This document shows positions 6,878-14,127 of a DNA stretch of 16,461 nucleotides, piece by piece. The notes beneath the pieces were generated by a model that made no database searches, was not told the origin of the DNA, and saw nothing but the letters and a program-made list of their open reading frames with translations. The translations under genes and the position numbers were made by a program. Numbering within the stretch: position 1 is the first letter of the stretch; the number at the start of each line of letters is the position of its first letter. The DNA is from Hyphomicrobiaceae bacterium (GTDB taxonomy: Bacteria; Pseudomonadota; Alphaproteobacteria; Rhizobiales; HXMU1428-3): positions 1 to 16,461 of the forward strand of contig JANQQH010000346.1 of assembly GCA_028285025.1 (NCBI GenBank), given 5' to 3'.

Positions 6878-7504
6878 TTAAGTATGCTCAATCGCAATCC
6901 TCATCAGGTCAGGTAATTTCTTAACCCCCAATTTGGATTTGAGCTGGGTCGCGCAATTGGCAACAGTTTTATAACTCAAGTTCAACTGTTCGGCGATGTC
7001 GCCATGACTTTTACCCTCACCGATTAATTTTAAAATTTGCAATTCGCGCCCAGTTAAATCCTCTAGACGGTTTGAAGTTTTGCCAGTGTTCAAAATCGCA
7101 ATTTGTGCAGCCATGTCATCTTCTAAAAAAACATTGTCAGCTAAGATTGTTTCAATTGCCAAAATAAATTGATCAAGGCCAGAACTTTTTGTTAAAAACC
7201 CATCAGCACCAGCTTCTAAAGATTTTGTCGCAAAAACCGGATCATCATGCATGCTAAAGGCCAGCAGTTTAATATGGGGATGATGGATGCTAAAATGCTC
7301 GATCAAAGCAAGCCCCCCTATGCCTGGCAGGCCAATATCAACAATCACCAGATCTGGATGTTCTTTTTCAACTGTGGCAATGCCCTCATCACAATCAGCA
7401 GCTTCCAATATGGTTTGAAAACCAGCTTCAGTTAAAAGGTTGCGACAGCCAATATGGGTGACTGGGTGATCATCAATAACAAGTACGATAAGGTCTTTAT
7501 TCAT
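6878..7504 (-). CDS. NarL/FixJ-family response regulator
   Basis: A 208-residue transcription factor of a two-component system. The receiver domain (residues 4-120) has the acidic pair D11-D12, phospho-acceptor D56 in VIVDIGLPG, the conserved Ser84 position and Lys106 in FLTKS, so it should be phosphorylatable. A LuxR-type HTH follows at about 147-205 (LTGRELQILKLIGEGKSHGDIAEQLNLS). The recognition helix region reads YKTVANCATQLKSKLGV, where most relatives have TVxxHxxxIxxKL; the His is replaced by Cys184. It is encoded 74 bases downstream of the histidine kinase on the same strand, so the two form a cognate pair. Targets cannot be inferred. Confidence 0.93.
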   Translation of the reverse strand: MNKDLIVLVIDDHPVTHIGCRNLLTEAGFQTILEAADCDEGIATVEKEHPDLVIVDIGLPGIGGLALIEHFSIHHPHIKLLAFSMHDDPVFATKSLEAGADGFLTKSSGLDQFILAIETILADNVFLEDDMAAQIAILNTGKTSNRLEDLTGRELQILKLIGEGKSHGDIAEQLNLSYKTVANCATQLKSKLGVKKLPDLMRIAIEHT

Positions 7505-7578
7505 AATAACGATCGTAGATTAAAAGGGGTTTATAACATACATAAAACAGCACTTTTAGAAAAATCATCCCCTTACTC

Positions 7579-8994
7579 TTATTGAGCAAACTGAATACGC
7601 GCTTCCACTTTAACACCTTGAGGAGAATTTTCTGAAATAGAAAACACCCCGCCCAAAGCTGCAATGCGTTCCTCTAATCCAGTGATGCCATGGCCTGGCT
7701 GAGACGTTTCAGAGATGCCAACGCCATCATCACGCACACTCATAGTAAGTTCAGTGTTTTTCCCCACTTCTTTGTCCTGAAGATTAATTAAGTGATCTTG
7801 TTGTATATCAATCATGACATTTTTAGCCTTCGAATGACGCGCCACATTAGTCAAAGATTCTTGAATAAAACGATAAACAGTTAAATCAATGGTTTCACCA
7901 AAGCTAGGCAAAGGGGAAGGCATCTCTAACTGCCAAGTAATATGGTTATAGCGCACCCTGAATGTGCCAACGAGCTTTTCGATTAATTCAGAAAGGTCAA
8001 TTTCCCCAAGCGCCATTGGTCTAAGCTGGTTCAGTAAATCTCGATTGCACGCTTCCATATGTGAAACAATATCTAACACAGATTGCATCTTTTCTTGAAA
8101 AGGCCGATTATTAGCCTCATCTTGCTTTTGCATATGGTTGCGCACTGAAGTTGCATTAGATTTGATACCAAACAAACAGGGTCCAAACTCATCATGGAGT
8201 TCTTGGGCAATGTGGCGACGTTCTTGATCTTGAACGGTCACAATGCGTTGAGATAGTCTTTCTCGCTCTTTAGAGACAGTATCTAATTTACGTGCCAAAT
8301 CATTAAATCCTTGCCCAATGATTGAAAGGTCAGGACTAGAAATTTTTGAAATTCGATATTTAAAATTGCCAGCCTCTAAATTTTTCATGCCTTCAGTAAT
8401 TGAGCCAATCGGTTGTAAAGCTCGACCAAGAGCAACATGTATAGAAATCAATAATATGAGCAAAGAGATCGCGGCAATTTTTATCAAAATAACGATATCA
8501 GCCCAAATTTCATTCATCTCGTCTAACGGTTCAACGCTTAAGGTAACGTAGCCCAATTCTTGTGACCCAAAACGAATAGGCGTACTAGTGACCTCATGAT
8601 GAGGCCACAACAAAGACCGAAACCATAATGGGCTTTCTTTTTTGGTATCTTTTTTTATTTCATCTTCTGATAATTGGTAGGCCGGATTGCCCAGAACTTC
8701 CCTGTCCTTATCGTTATAAACGCGAATTTTGATATGGCGAATTTCGCCAAATTTAACTGGCAGCGTTTCTAAAAACTGTTCAAAAGTTATAAAGTTTGGA
8801 ATGGTCTTGGTACTTTCCTTAATTAAAGAATTAGCCAAAATACGGCTCGCTGTAACCTCGTTTTGAATGGCAGAGCGCGCATTGGAAAGTAAAAATACAC
8901 CCGATACAAGAATGGTAATAACAGAAAGTATAATAAAAATAATCATCAGCCGGGAACGAAGGGATAAAGCAGGCATAATCTTTCTTACCAACAA
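7579..8994 (-). CDS. Membrane sensor histidine kinase (HAMP, HisKA_3, HATPase_c)
   Basis: A 471-residue inner-membrane sensor kinase. Membrane helix 1 (about 15-36) and helix 2 (about 167-189) enclose a ~130-residue periplasmic sensor domain similar in style to the LapD/MoxY N-terminal domains. A HAMP linker covers about 190-243. The HisKA_3 dimerisation domain holds QERRHIAQELHDEFG with phospho-acceptor His267. The HATPase_c domain has the N box (QESLTNVARHS, Asn383), RDDGVG (421-426) and GHGITGLEERI. The Gln of the DxxxQ phosphatase motif usual after the histidine in this family is Pro272 here. It would phosphorylate the response regulator encoded just downstream. The signal is unknown. The next gene upstream is a tRNA on the opposite strand. 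Confidence 0.92.
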   Translation of the reverse strand: MLVRKIMPALSLRSRLMIIFIILSVITILVSGVFLLSNARSAIQNEVTASRILANSLIKESTKTIPNFITFEQFLETLPVKFGEIRHIKIRVYNDKDREVLGNPAYQLSEDEIKKDTKKESPLWFRSLLWPHHEVTSTPIRFGSQELGYVTLSVEPLDEMNEIWADIVILIKIAAISLLILLISIHVALGRALQPIGSITEGMKNLEAGNFKYRISKISSPDLSIIGQGFNDLARKLDTVSKERERLSQRIVTVQDQERRHIAQELHDEFGPCLFGIKSNATSVRNHMQKQDEANNRPFQEKMQSVLDIVSHMEACNRDLLNQLRPMALGEIDLSELIEKLVGTFRVRYNHITWQLEMPSPLPSFGETIDLTVYRFIQESLTNVARHSKAKNVMIDIQQDHLINLQDKEVGKNTELTMSVRDDGVGISETSQPGHGITGLEERIAALGGVFSISENSPQGVKVEARIQFAQ

Positions 8995-9140
8995 AAAAAG
9001 CTACACATATCTATAGTGACCTTGTCACATCTTATAAGTATAAGCGAAAAACCATATAAATCGAGGGGCTTTTCTCAAGAAAATAATATGCTGATCTGTT
9101 GACAAAATCGGACAATATGGAAACAAAAAAGAGCAAAAAA

Positions 9141-9167
9141 TTGTGTCATATGAAAAAAGAATATGAT
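9141..9167 (+). promoter_or_regulatory. Possible promoter of tRNA-Pro
   Basis: TATGAT (9162-9167) is a good -10 hexamer and TTGTGT (9141-9146) a modest -35, but the spacer is only 15 bases. It lies 62 bases before the mature tRNA 5' end. A TTGACA further upstream (9099-9104) lacks a suitable partner. Low confidence. Confidence 0.3.
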
Positions 9168-9229
9168 AAACAATGATTGTCTCTTAACTTAGAAAAAAGA
9201 ACCAGAGACGATCAAATCCATTTACTTGT

Positions 9230-9307
9230 CGGAGCGTGGCGCAGCTCGGTTAGCGCACTGGTCTGGGGGACCAGGGGTCGTAGGTTCAAATCCTATCGCT
9301 CCGACCA
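9230..9307 (+). tRNA. tRNA-Pro (anticodon GGG)
   Basis: The sequence folds as a full cloverleaf: acceptor CGGAGCG / CGCTCCG, D-stem GCGC / GCGC, anticodon stem CTGGT / ACCAG enclosing loop CTGGGGG (anticodon GGG, codons CCC/CCU), T-stem GTAGG / CCTAT with TTCAAAT loop, discriminator A and an encoded CCA (9305-9307). Six T residues follow directly (9308-9313), enough to end transcription. The 3' end lies 116 bases from an integrase remnant, making it the probable attachment site of an integrated element. Confidence 0.95.
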
Positions 9308-9423
9308 TTTTTTACCTCTAAAATCAATGACTTATCCTCATTTTACTCTTTTGTCTTACCTCTGTTTTTGTGGTGGCTTGGAACAAAGGCTTGTAACATT
9401 TGTTTCATGATCTGCACTTTGCT

Positions 9424-10049
9424 CTATCCGTCTGAAATCAAATCTGTAATTTTAGTATCAATCACATTAGGCATTTTATTTAAGGTTTCTATGGCGTCAT
9501 CATTCTGAACATGTGCATAGCGCTGGGTTGTGCCTATATCTGTATAACCTAACACAACCTGAATCTCCTTAATATCACTCGCACCAAATTGTCTAAGCCA
9601 AGTGGCACCGATATGACGCATGTCACGCCAACGCAAATCTTCTCGCCCAGCAAGTTTTCTTGCTCTCTCCCACGCCTTACGCCGGTTTGTTAGGTCAAAT
9701 ACCTTCAAAGGATCATTTGTCGTCTTACTGGCGAGCTTGAGAACTTTTAAGCAAATATCATTTAAGAGAATGCGCCTCTTGCCCGTCTTACCATTTACCC
9801 AACAAAATCGTTCATTAAAATATATATCAGGTTTTACAAGTTCGCGCGTCTCGCCCAAACGGGCCATGCTATAAAGAGACCACAGAGCTGCTAGTTTTAT
9901 ATTTAATGGCAGAAATGACATGATTGAGGCCATTTCTTCAGGGGAACAATAGACATCTCTTTCTTTTGGTTCTTTTTGACGATGTGTTGACCAATCTATT
10001 TTCCCTACCTCTTCACCCCATTTTTTCTCAGCATAATTTATGGCGCTCT
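9424..10049 (-). pseudogene. Tyrosine recombinase (phage-type integrase), C-terminal remnant
   Basis: The frame is open from the IS3 boundary (10049) to the stop at 9424, about 207 codons, more than the Met-initiated 169. The extra part reads SAINYAEKKWG...VGKIDWSTHRQKEPKERDVYCSPEEM, typical of the segment before the catalytic core. Core residues seen: Arg in YSMARLGETREL, Lys in GKTGKRR, the RH of DMRHIGATWL, and Tyr of TQRYAHV. The first His of HxxR is Asp and the usual LGHSS His is Tyr, so activity may be weak even if complete. The N-terminal half is missing: the IS3 element abuts here and its far side is unrelated DNA. Position next to tRNA-Pro indicates a former integrative element. The gene is surely non-functional as it stands. 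Confidence 0.85.
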
Positions 10050-10074
10050 TGTCAAGCCCCCTGAGTATGCGCCA
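10050..10074 (+). repeat. IS3 terminal inverted repeat (orfB side)
   Basis: Begins TGTCAAGCCCC and ends GCCA. It pairs imperfectly with the other end (shared TGTC, AGCCCC and GCCA blocks). The orfB stop codon (10052-10054 on the complementary strand) lies inside it. Confidence 0.65.
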
Positions 10075-10921
10075 GTTTTAGGGTCGTAGTTTCAGGGATT
10101 GGCGGTCTCATATTTAAGGCCTGATGTGGTCGGATATAATTGTATTGTTTGAGCCATTGATTGATCACGGTCTGAGCTTCCCTTATCGTTGCAAACCATT
10201 GAGCATTGAGAACTTCATTGCGTAGTGTCCCATTAAATCGTTCGTTATAACCGTTTTCCCAAGGGCTGCCTGGATAAATGCGGATTGGGCTTATACCGAC
10301 ACGCTTCAGCCAGCTTTGCAAAGTTTCAGAGACAAACTCCGGGCCATTATCTGAGCGAATAAAGTCTGGCTTGCCATGTTTGATAATGAGCGGGTAAAGA
10401 ACCTCTAGGACATCCGCCGCGCCCATCTTGTGAGATACATGTACGGTCAGAGCCTGACGGCTATATTCCTCCATCAATGTCAGCATCTTGTAAGCTCTTC
10501 CATTGGAGAGCTTGTCATGGACAAAATCAATCGACCAGATATGGTTTTGATATTTAGGGTGAAGACGGATAACAGAGCTGTCTTTGTGATAAAGCCGCTT
10601 GCGTTTTTTATGGCGTTTGGGTAGTTGGAGCCCTTCCTTACGCCATAAACGTTCAACTTTCTTGTGATTAATTTGCCAGCCTTCAATCCGCAAAAGCTGG
10701 GTGATTTTGCGATAGCCATAACGGCCATACTGTTTGGCAAGACGGATAAGGTCCAGCCTGAGTGCATTATCATCGTCCCGATCAAAAACACGATATTGCA
10801 TCGTTGACCGGGCAAGCTCAATAACTTTACATGTCCGTCGTTCTGAAGTGTTCAGTTTCTGACGGATATAAATGACAGCTTGACGTAGTTGGTTTGCACT
10901 CAGGCTTGGGGCTTTAGATAA
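10052..10921 (-). CDS. IS3-family transposase OrfB (DDE integrase domain)
   Basis: OrfB supplies the catalytic domain of the OrfAB transposase. The frame is open from 10921 and has no start that fits a free-standing protein near its beginning; the family's N-terminal segment (SANQLRQAVIYIRQKLNTSERRTC) is read upstream of the first ATG (10801). It is therefore expected to be made by -1 frameshifting from orfA, with the shift between about 10903 and 10921. Numbering from the ATG, the DDE triad is D92 (WSIDFVHD), D151 (RSDNGPEF) and E187 (GYNERFNG), with 35 residues between the last two as in retroviral-type integrases. An HTH_21-like region precedes it (YGYRKITQLLRIEGW). All key residues are present, so the element could be active. 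Confidence 0.9.
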   Translation of the reverse strand, partial: LSKAPSLSANQLRQAVIYIRQKLNTSERRTCKVIELARSTMQYRVFDRDDDNALRLDLIRLAKQYGRYGYRKITQLLRIEGWQINHKKVERLWRKEGLQLPKRHKKRKRLYHKDSSVIRLHPKYQNHIWSIDFVHDKLSNGRAYKMLTLMEEYSRQALTVHVSHKMGAADVLEVLYPLIIKHGKPDFIRSDNGPEFVSETLQSWLKRVGISPIRIYPGSPWENGYNERFNGTLRNEVLNAQWFATIREAQTVINQWLKQYNYIRPHQALNMRPPIPETTTLKLAHTQGA

Positions 10922-11187
10922 TCAAGGCTTTCTTTAAGGATCAATTTGTCAAGTTCAAGATCAGCCACAATCTTTTTCAGCCGTTGGTTTTCTTTTTCCA
11001 GGGCTTTGAGTTCAGAGAGTTTGGCACGACCCATGCCACCATATTTGCGCCGCCAAACATAATAAGTCTTATCTGAAATGCCTGCTTGACGACAAGCACT
11101 TGCCACATCCATGCCACTGTTTAAATGAACTTCAATCTCACGTAAAAGACGTAATATATCTTCTTCTTTGTACTGCTTCCGAGCCAT
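10900..11187 (-). CDS. IS3-family transposase OrfA (HTH_8 domain)
   Basis: OrfA is the DNA-binding half of the transposase. The 95-residue product has a helix-turn-helix (VASACRQAGISDKTYYVWRRKYGG) and a C-terminal leucine-zipper-like helix (SELKALEKENQRLKKIVADL). I place the start at 11187 (MARKQYKEED) rather than 11199 because GGAGGG sits four bases before it, and family members begin with a similar MxRKxY. Its end overlaps the orfB frame by about 22 bases in the -1 register. The frameshift region contains CTAAAGCCCCAAGCC (minus strand), which is not a textbook A6G slippery site, so the exact shift point is uncertain. Confidence 0.88.
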   Translation of the reverse strand: MARKQYKEEDILRLLREIEVHLNSGMDVASACRQAGISDKTYYVWRRKYGGMGRAKLSELKALEKENQRLKKIVADLELDKLILKESLDYLKPQA

Positions 11188-11225
11188 GAAACCCTCCATT
11201 CCTTTGTAGAGTTTTACTAAATTTA

Positions 11226-11251
11226 TGGCTCAGGTTTAAGGGGCTAGGACA
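11226..11251 (-). repeat. IS3 terminal inverted repeat (orfA side)
   Basis: On the minus strand it begins TGTCCTAGCCCC and ends GAGCCA. One base longer than the opposite repeat. It lies 39 bases upstream of the orfA start. Confidence 0.65.
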
Positions 11252-11950
11252 CGGTGGCTGATAAATGTTTTTTGAAGGTGTATAGAGTTCGCCAGTGTAA
11301 GCCCCCTCGATCCCTTGATGAGGACGCTGATGATTGTAAACCTTTATGAAGCGATCAAACATCTCTTGCTGCCGGAGAAAGTTGAATCCAGGTGGTTTGG
11401 TGGCTGCCTTTGTAAGGGTAAGGTGCATGCGCTCATGTCTGCCGTTTTGCTGTGGGTTACAAAGTTTGATGCGTTCGATGTTAATGCCCAGTTTCAGCCA
11501 CCATACGGATAGTTTAGAGAGACCAAACAAGGCCTGAGGACTGGCAAAAGGGGTTCCATTATCAGTTCTGATTGTATGGGGTAGGCCGAACTCTTTGAAA
11601 GCAGGCTCAAAAACAGCATGCACTGTGGAAATGGCTGGCGCTTTAATCATAGGATATTGGCGGCTCAATTTATCACGGATTTTAGGCGCACCCCAGCTTG
11701 GATATTCTTTCTTTAAGCCCAAAATAGCGCGTTATATCTGAAATGGGAGACGGTTCACTTGACGCTAAGGCTGCCTTGAACGGTCATTAAGACCATCCAG
11801 GCCATAGACCTTATAACACTTGTAAATTTTATAGCCAGTAACATGTGATATCCCAAACGCGCGGCACAACGGGCTCATCTTTTCGCCCTCAAGAAAGCGG
11901 GCAATAAACTTTAATCGTTCATCCATAGGTTTACACTCTTCCCAAGGCAC
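11252..11950 (-). pseudogene. IS481-family transposase, degenerate remnant
   Basis: From GTG at 11950 the frame reads VPWEECKPMDERLKFIARFLEG..., the usual IS481-type beginning, through an HTH (LCRAFGISHVTGYKIY). It then meets two in-frame stops: TAG (11765-11767) where relatives have Tyr after DRSRxP, and TAA (11732-11734) where relatives have Glu before RAILGLKKEYPSWGAPKI. After ISTVHAV the sequence jumps to EPAFKEFGLP, so roughly 80-100 residues with the first catalytic Asp are deleted in frame. The second Asp (RTDNGTPFAS) and Glu (HERMHLTL) remain. The C-terminus is cut by the IS3 element at 11251. The 5' end of the original IS was not located; it may lie in 11951-12040. Confidence 0.82.
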
Positions 11951-12040
11951 CTGGACACTCCCCAAATGCAGGTTGTGTAAACAATGTCTCCGGAATAAAC
12001 TGTCAACCATCACTCGATAAGGTCACAAAGAAACCACTGA

Positions 12041-13864
12041 TCAGAAAGTTTTGAGATACTCTATTAAGGCCATTGCACCATCGATATCATCTGACCAGTT
12101 GAGTTTATAAGTTTTACTTCCCTGTTTGATGTCTGTGTCATGTCCTTGATTACTGAAGGCTGGGAACAATGTTGTGTCGAAAATATACGCTTTGGTTTTT
12201 TTGTCTTTTTCTGAAAAAGGCAATTGCCAAGAATAGCCTAACTTGGATTGATCGTAATCGATTCTGCTCTTGACAAAAGCGCTGGGCCGACTGGTTGGAA
12301 CCAATAAGTGATAAAGGGTAGGCACTGAACCATTATGCAAATAGGGGCCTTGGGACCAGATCCCCCCCAGAGGGAGTGCATTATAGCCAAGATGATCATT
12401 TGGGTCGGGCATAATCAGCTTGTCTTTCCCTTTTAATGAGACAGTTTTATATTGTGCACAAGGTGTTGTTTCTTTCCCATAAACTTTAATCACTGTCTTC
12501 TCAGAACAAATTCGTATTAAACGGTCAGCTCCAGCTTTTCTGATAGCTTCAGTAATCACCTGTGCGCGGTCCATATTAGTGTTAATCGAGCTATAAACAG
12601 TGCCATTATTCGGTCGATGGCAATTCAGGCAGTTTTGCTCAAAAAGGTCTTTTCCTTTTTTGGCTAACTCAAGATCAACATCAAAGGGATAAACAGGGGC
12701 GGGCATGTTATCCAGTAATTTGACAGAATAAGCAGCGACTCTCAAATCATTATCTGCAAGGCCCACTGATAGTTGAGCGGCGATATTACGATAAATCGGA
12801 ATAGGGATATTCCCATTCCACTGCCCCCCGCCGGAGTGAAATTTTGTCTTAGTTTTATCCCAGGAAACAGCTCTTTTATTTTGCTCCCAAACGGCTTGAA
12901 AATCAGTTATGCCAGCTGTTGGCGGTAAAATAAAAAAATAAGCCAGTAGACGGGAAAAGAACCCATCTACATTAACATAAGCACTTGATGTTCCAAAGCC
13001 AGAAGCATCAACCATGCCAGGAAATCCGGCAACAAATTTTTCAGAGATGTGATTATAACTATTATCCCTTAACGCAATCAGGGCTTGATAGTTTTTTTCA
13101 GTTTTGGTTATGAATTGACTTGCAAGTGTTAAAGCTCGTTCTTTAAATAATTCAATTTGTTTTTTTTCATATTCGGTGTCTAGCACTATATTTTTATAAC
13201 TGTAATGATTATAAAAATAATTCGGATCCTGGGCTTCAATTGTTTCTAAAGACTTCAGTAATGCAGCTACAAAAAGGTTTGCCTTTTTCGTCTTGTCTGT
13301 TTCACCTTGAAATATTTTTTGCAACGTCTTGTAAACGTTCACGCGAAACTGAACAACGTTGAACTCAGAATTAACCCCACCATCAAGATAAACGACTTTC
13401 CCTTGCTCTTTTTTGGCGCGTCCAAAATGACAGGCCGCACATGTGAACGTTGCGTAATCAATTTTTGCGCTCAAAGGATTATCGCGATTGAACACGCTGA
13501 TACCTATGCCCCTTGCAATTGGAAAACTAGGCTCTCTTTCATCAATAAATAAACCGACGCGATCGAGAAAGTTAGATTGGCTTCCCCATAATTCTGGTGC
13601 AAGAATTGGAAGCAATTTCAGCATAATGTATGGGGTGCCATCAGTTTGACTAAACGCAAATTTTGAAAACCAGTCATAGGGTCTTTGATTGGCTTGAATA
13701 TAGTCTGCTAATTCAGTGTCTCGTTTGGCCTGTTCTAACGCCCAATTTAGAGGAACTTCTTGGGCTTTGTACTCAGGTTTTTGCGTTTCAGCTCTTAAAC
13801 TTCCATGCCCCAAGATCATCATACCCAAACTAAGGATAAACATTAGTTTTTGAGAATAATCCAT
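12041..13864 (-). CDS. Secreted di-heme c-type cytochrome, RoxA/cytochrome c peroxidase-like (607 aa)
   Basis: A Sec signal peptide (hydrophobic residues about 7-20, likely cleavage after RA25) exports the protein, which would receive two covalent hemes at CAACH (142-146) and CLNCH (412-416). The C-terminal block PLGGIWSQGPYLHNGSVPTLYHLL (499-521) is the signature of the MauG/di-heme peroxidase superfamily, and the ~600-residue length with heme 1 after a ~140-residue N-terminal part fits RoxA-like proteins better than ~350-residue CcpA-type peroxidases. Two further cysteines, 453 and 469, could form a disulfide. A shared plan with the 678-residue neighbour (CxACH, then a DGGxxxxFxxxxF segment, then CLxCH and YLHNGS) marks them as paralogues. 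An AAGGA ribosome site lies 7 bases before the ATG. Likely role: periplasmic or secreted oxidation or dioxygenation; substrate unknown. Confidence 0.82.
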   Translation of the reverse strand: MDYSQKLMFILSLGMMILGHGSLRAETQKPEYKAQEVPLNWALEQAKRDTELADYIQANQRPYDWFSKFAFSQTDGTPYIMLKLLPILAPELWGSQSNFLDRVGLFIDEREPSFPIARGIGISVFNRDNPLSAKIDYATFTCAACHFGRAKKEQGKVVYLDGGVNSEFNVVQFRVNVYKTLQKIFQGETDKTKKANLFVAALLKSLETIEAQDPNYFYNHYSYKNIVLDTEYEKKQIELFKERALTLASQFITKTEKNYQALIALRDNSYNHISEKFVAGFPGMVDASGFGTSSAYVNVDGFFSRLLAYFFILPPTAGITDFQAVWEQNKRAVSWDKTKTKFHSGGGQWNGNIPIPIYRNIAAQLSVGLADNDLRVAAYSVKLLDNMPAPVYPFDVDLELAKKGKDLFEQNCLNCHRPNNGTVYSSINTNMDRAQVITEAIRKAGADRLIRICSEKTVIKVYGKETTPCAQYKTVSLKGKDKLIMPDPNDHLGYNALPLGGIWSQGPYLHNGSVPTLYHLLVPTSRPSAFVKSRIDYDQSKLGYSWQLPFSEKDKKTKAYIFDTTLFPAFSNQGHDTDIKQGSKTYKLNWSDDIDGAMALIEYLKTF

Positions 13865-13994
13865 ATGATAATCCTTAGAGTTAGGAAGTGACAGATTAAG
13901 TCTAGCATAGCCAAAATTGCATTTTGCGAAAATTCAAGCAATACTATAATTACCTAACAACTTTGATGAAAATCGTTTTTGATAAATTATTCGT

Positions 13995-14010
13995 GAAAAC
14001 ATATGTTTTC
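13995..14010. promoter_or_regulatory. Perfect 16-base palindrome, candidate operator
   Basis: GAAAACATATGTTTTC is its own reverse complement. It lies in the 263-base region between the two divergent di-heme cytochrome genes, 130 bases from one start and 117 from the other. No T run follows, so it is not a terminator. A TATAAT (13945-13950) upstream could be the -10 of a plus-strand promoter, which would place the palindrome downstream of its start site, in a repressing position. Binding factor unknown. Confidence 0.45.
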
Positions 14011-14127
14011 GGTTGAATGATGCAAATGTGATAGGTCATACACAACAAAGAGCTGTACAACTGAATTTAAAAAATTTCTTAAAGAATTCGCTCAAGGCAA
14101 TCTTTATATTTTACCTTTCGGAGCTTA

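Larger units (their letters stand above)
10050..11251 (-). mobile_element. IS3-family insertion sequence (about 1.2 kb, apparently intact)
   Basis: The ~1202-base element contains overlapping orfA and orfB on the minus strand. Imperfect terminal inverted repeats begin TGTC at both ends: TGTCAAGCCCCCTGAG... at 10050 and, on the minus strand, TGTCCTAGCCCCTTAAAC... from 11251; both end in GCCA after 25-26 bases. The right boundary is confirmed because the IS481 transposase reading frame stops resembling its family exactly at 11252; the left because integrase similarity ends at 10049. The flanks (CTCT before, CGGT after) give no target duplication. Subgroup within IS3 not assigned. Confidence 0.8.

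Noticed and set aside
9177..9410. Open frame of 77 codons spanning the tRNA
   Set aside because: It runs straight through the tRNA-Pro cloverleaf, has no ribosome site and no family-like sequence; a chance frame.
10480..10821. 113-codon frame overlapping IS3 orfB
   Set aside because: It is another frame of the same transposase; conserved DDE motifs are all in the 10052-10921 frame.
11951..12040. Possible IS481 terminal repeat around TGTCTCCGGAATAAACTG
   Set aside because: No matching second end is left in the window (cut by IS3), so a boundary cannot be shown.
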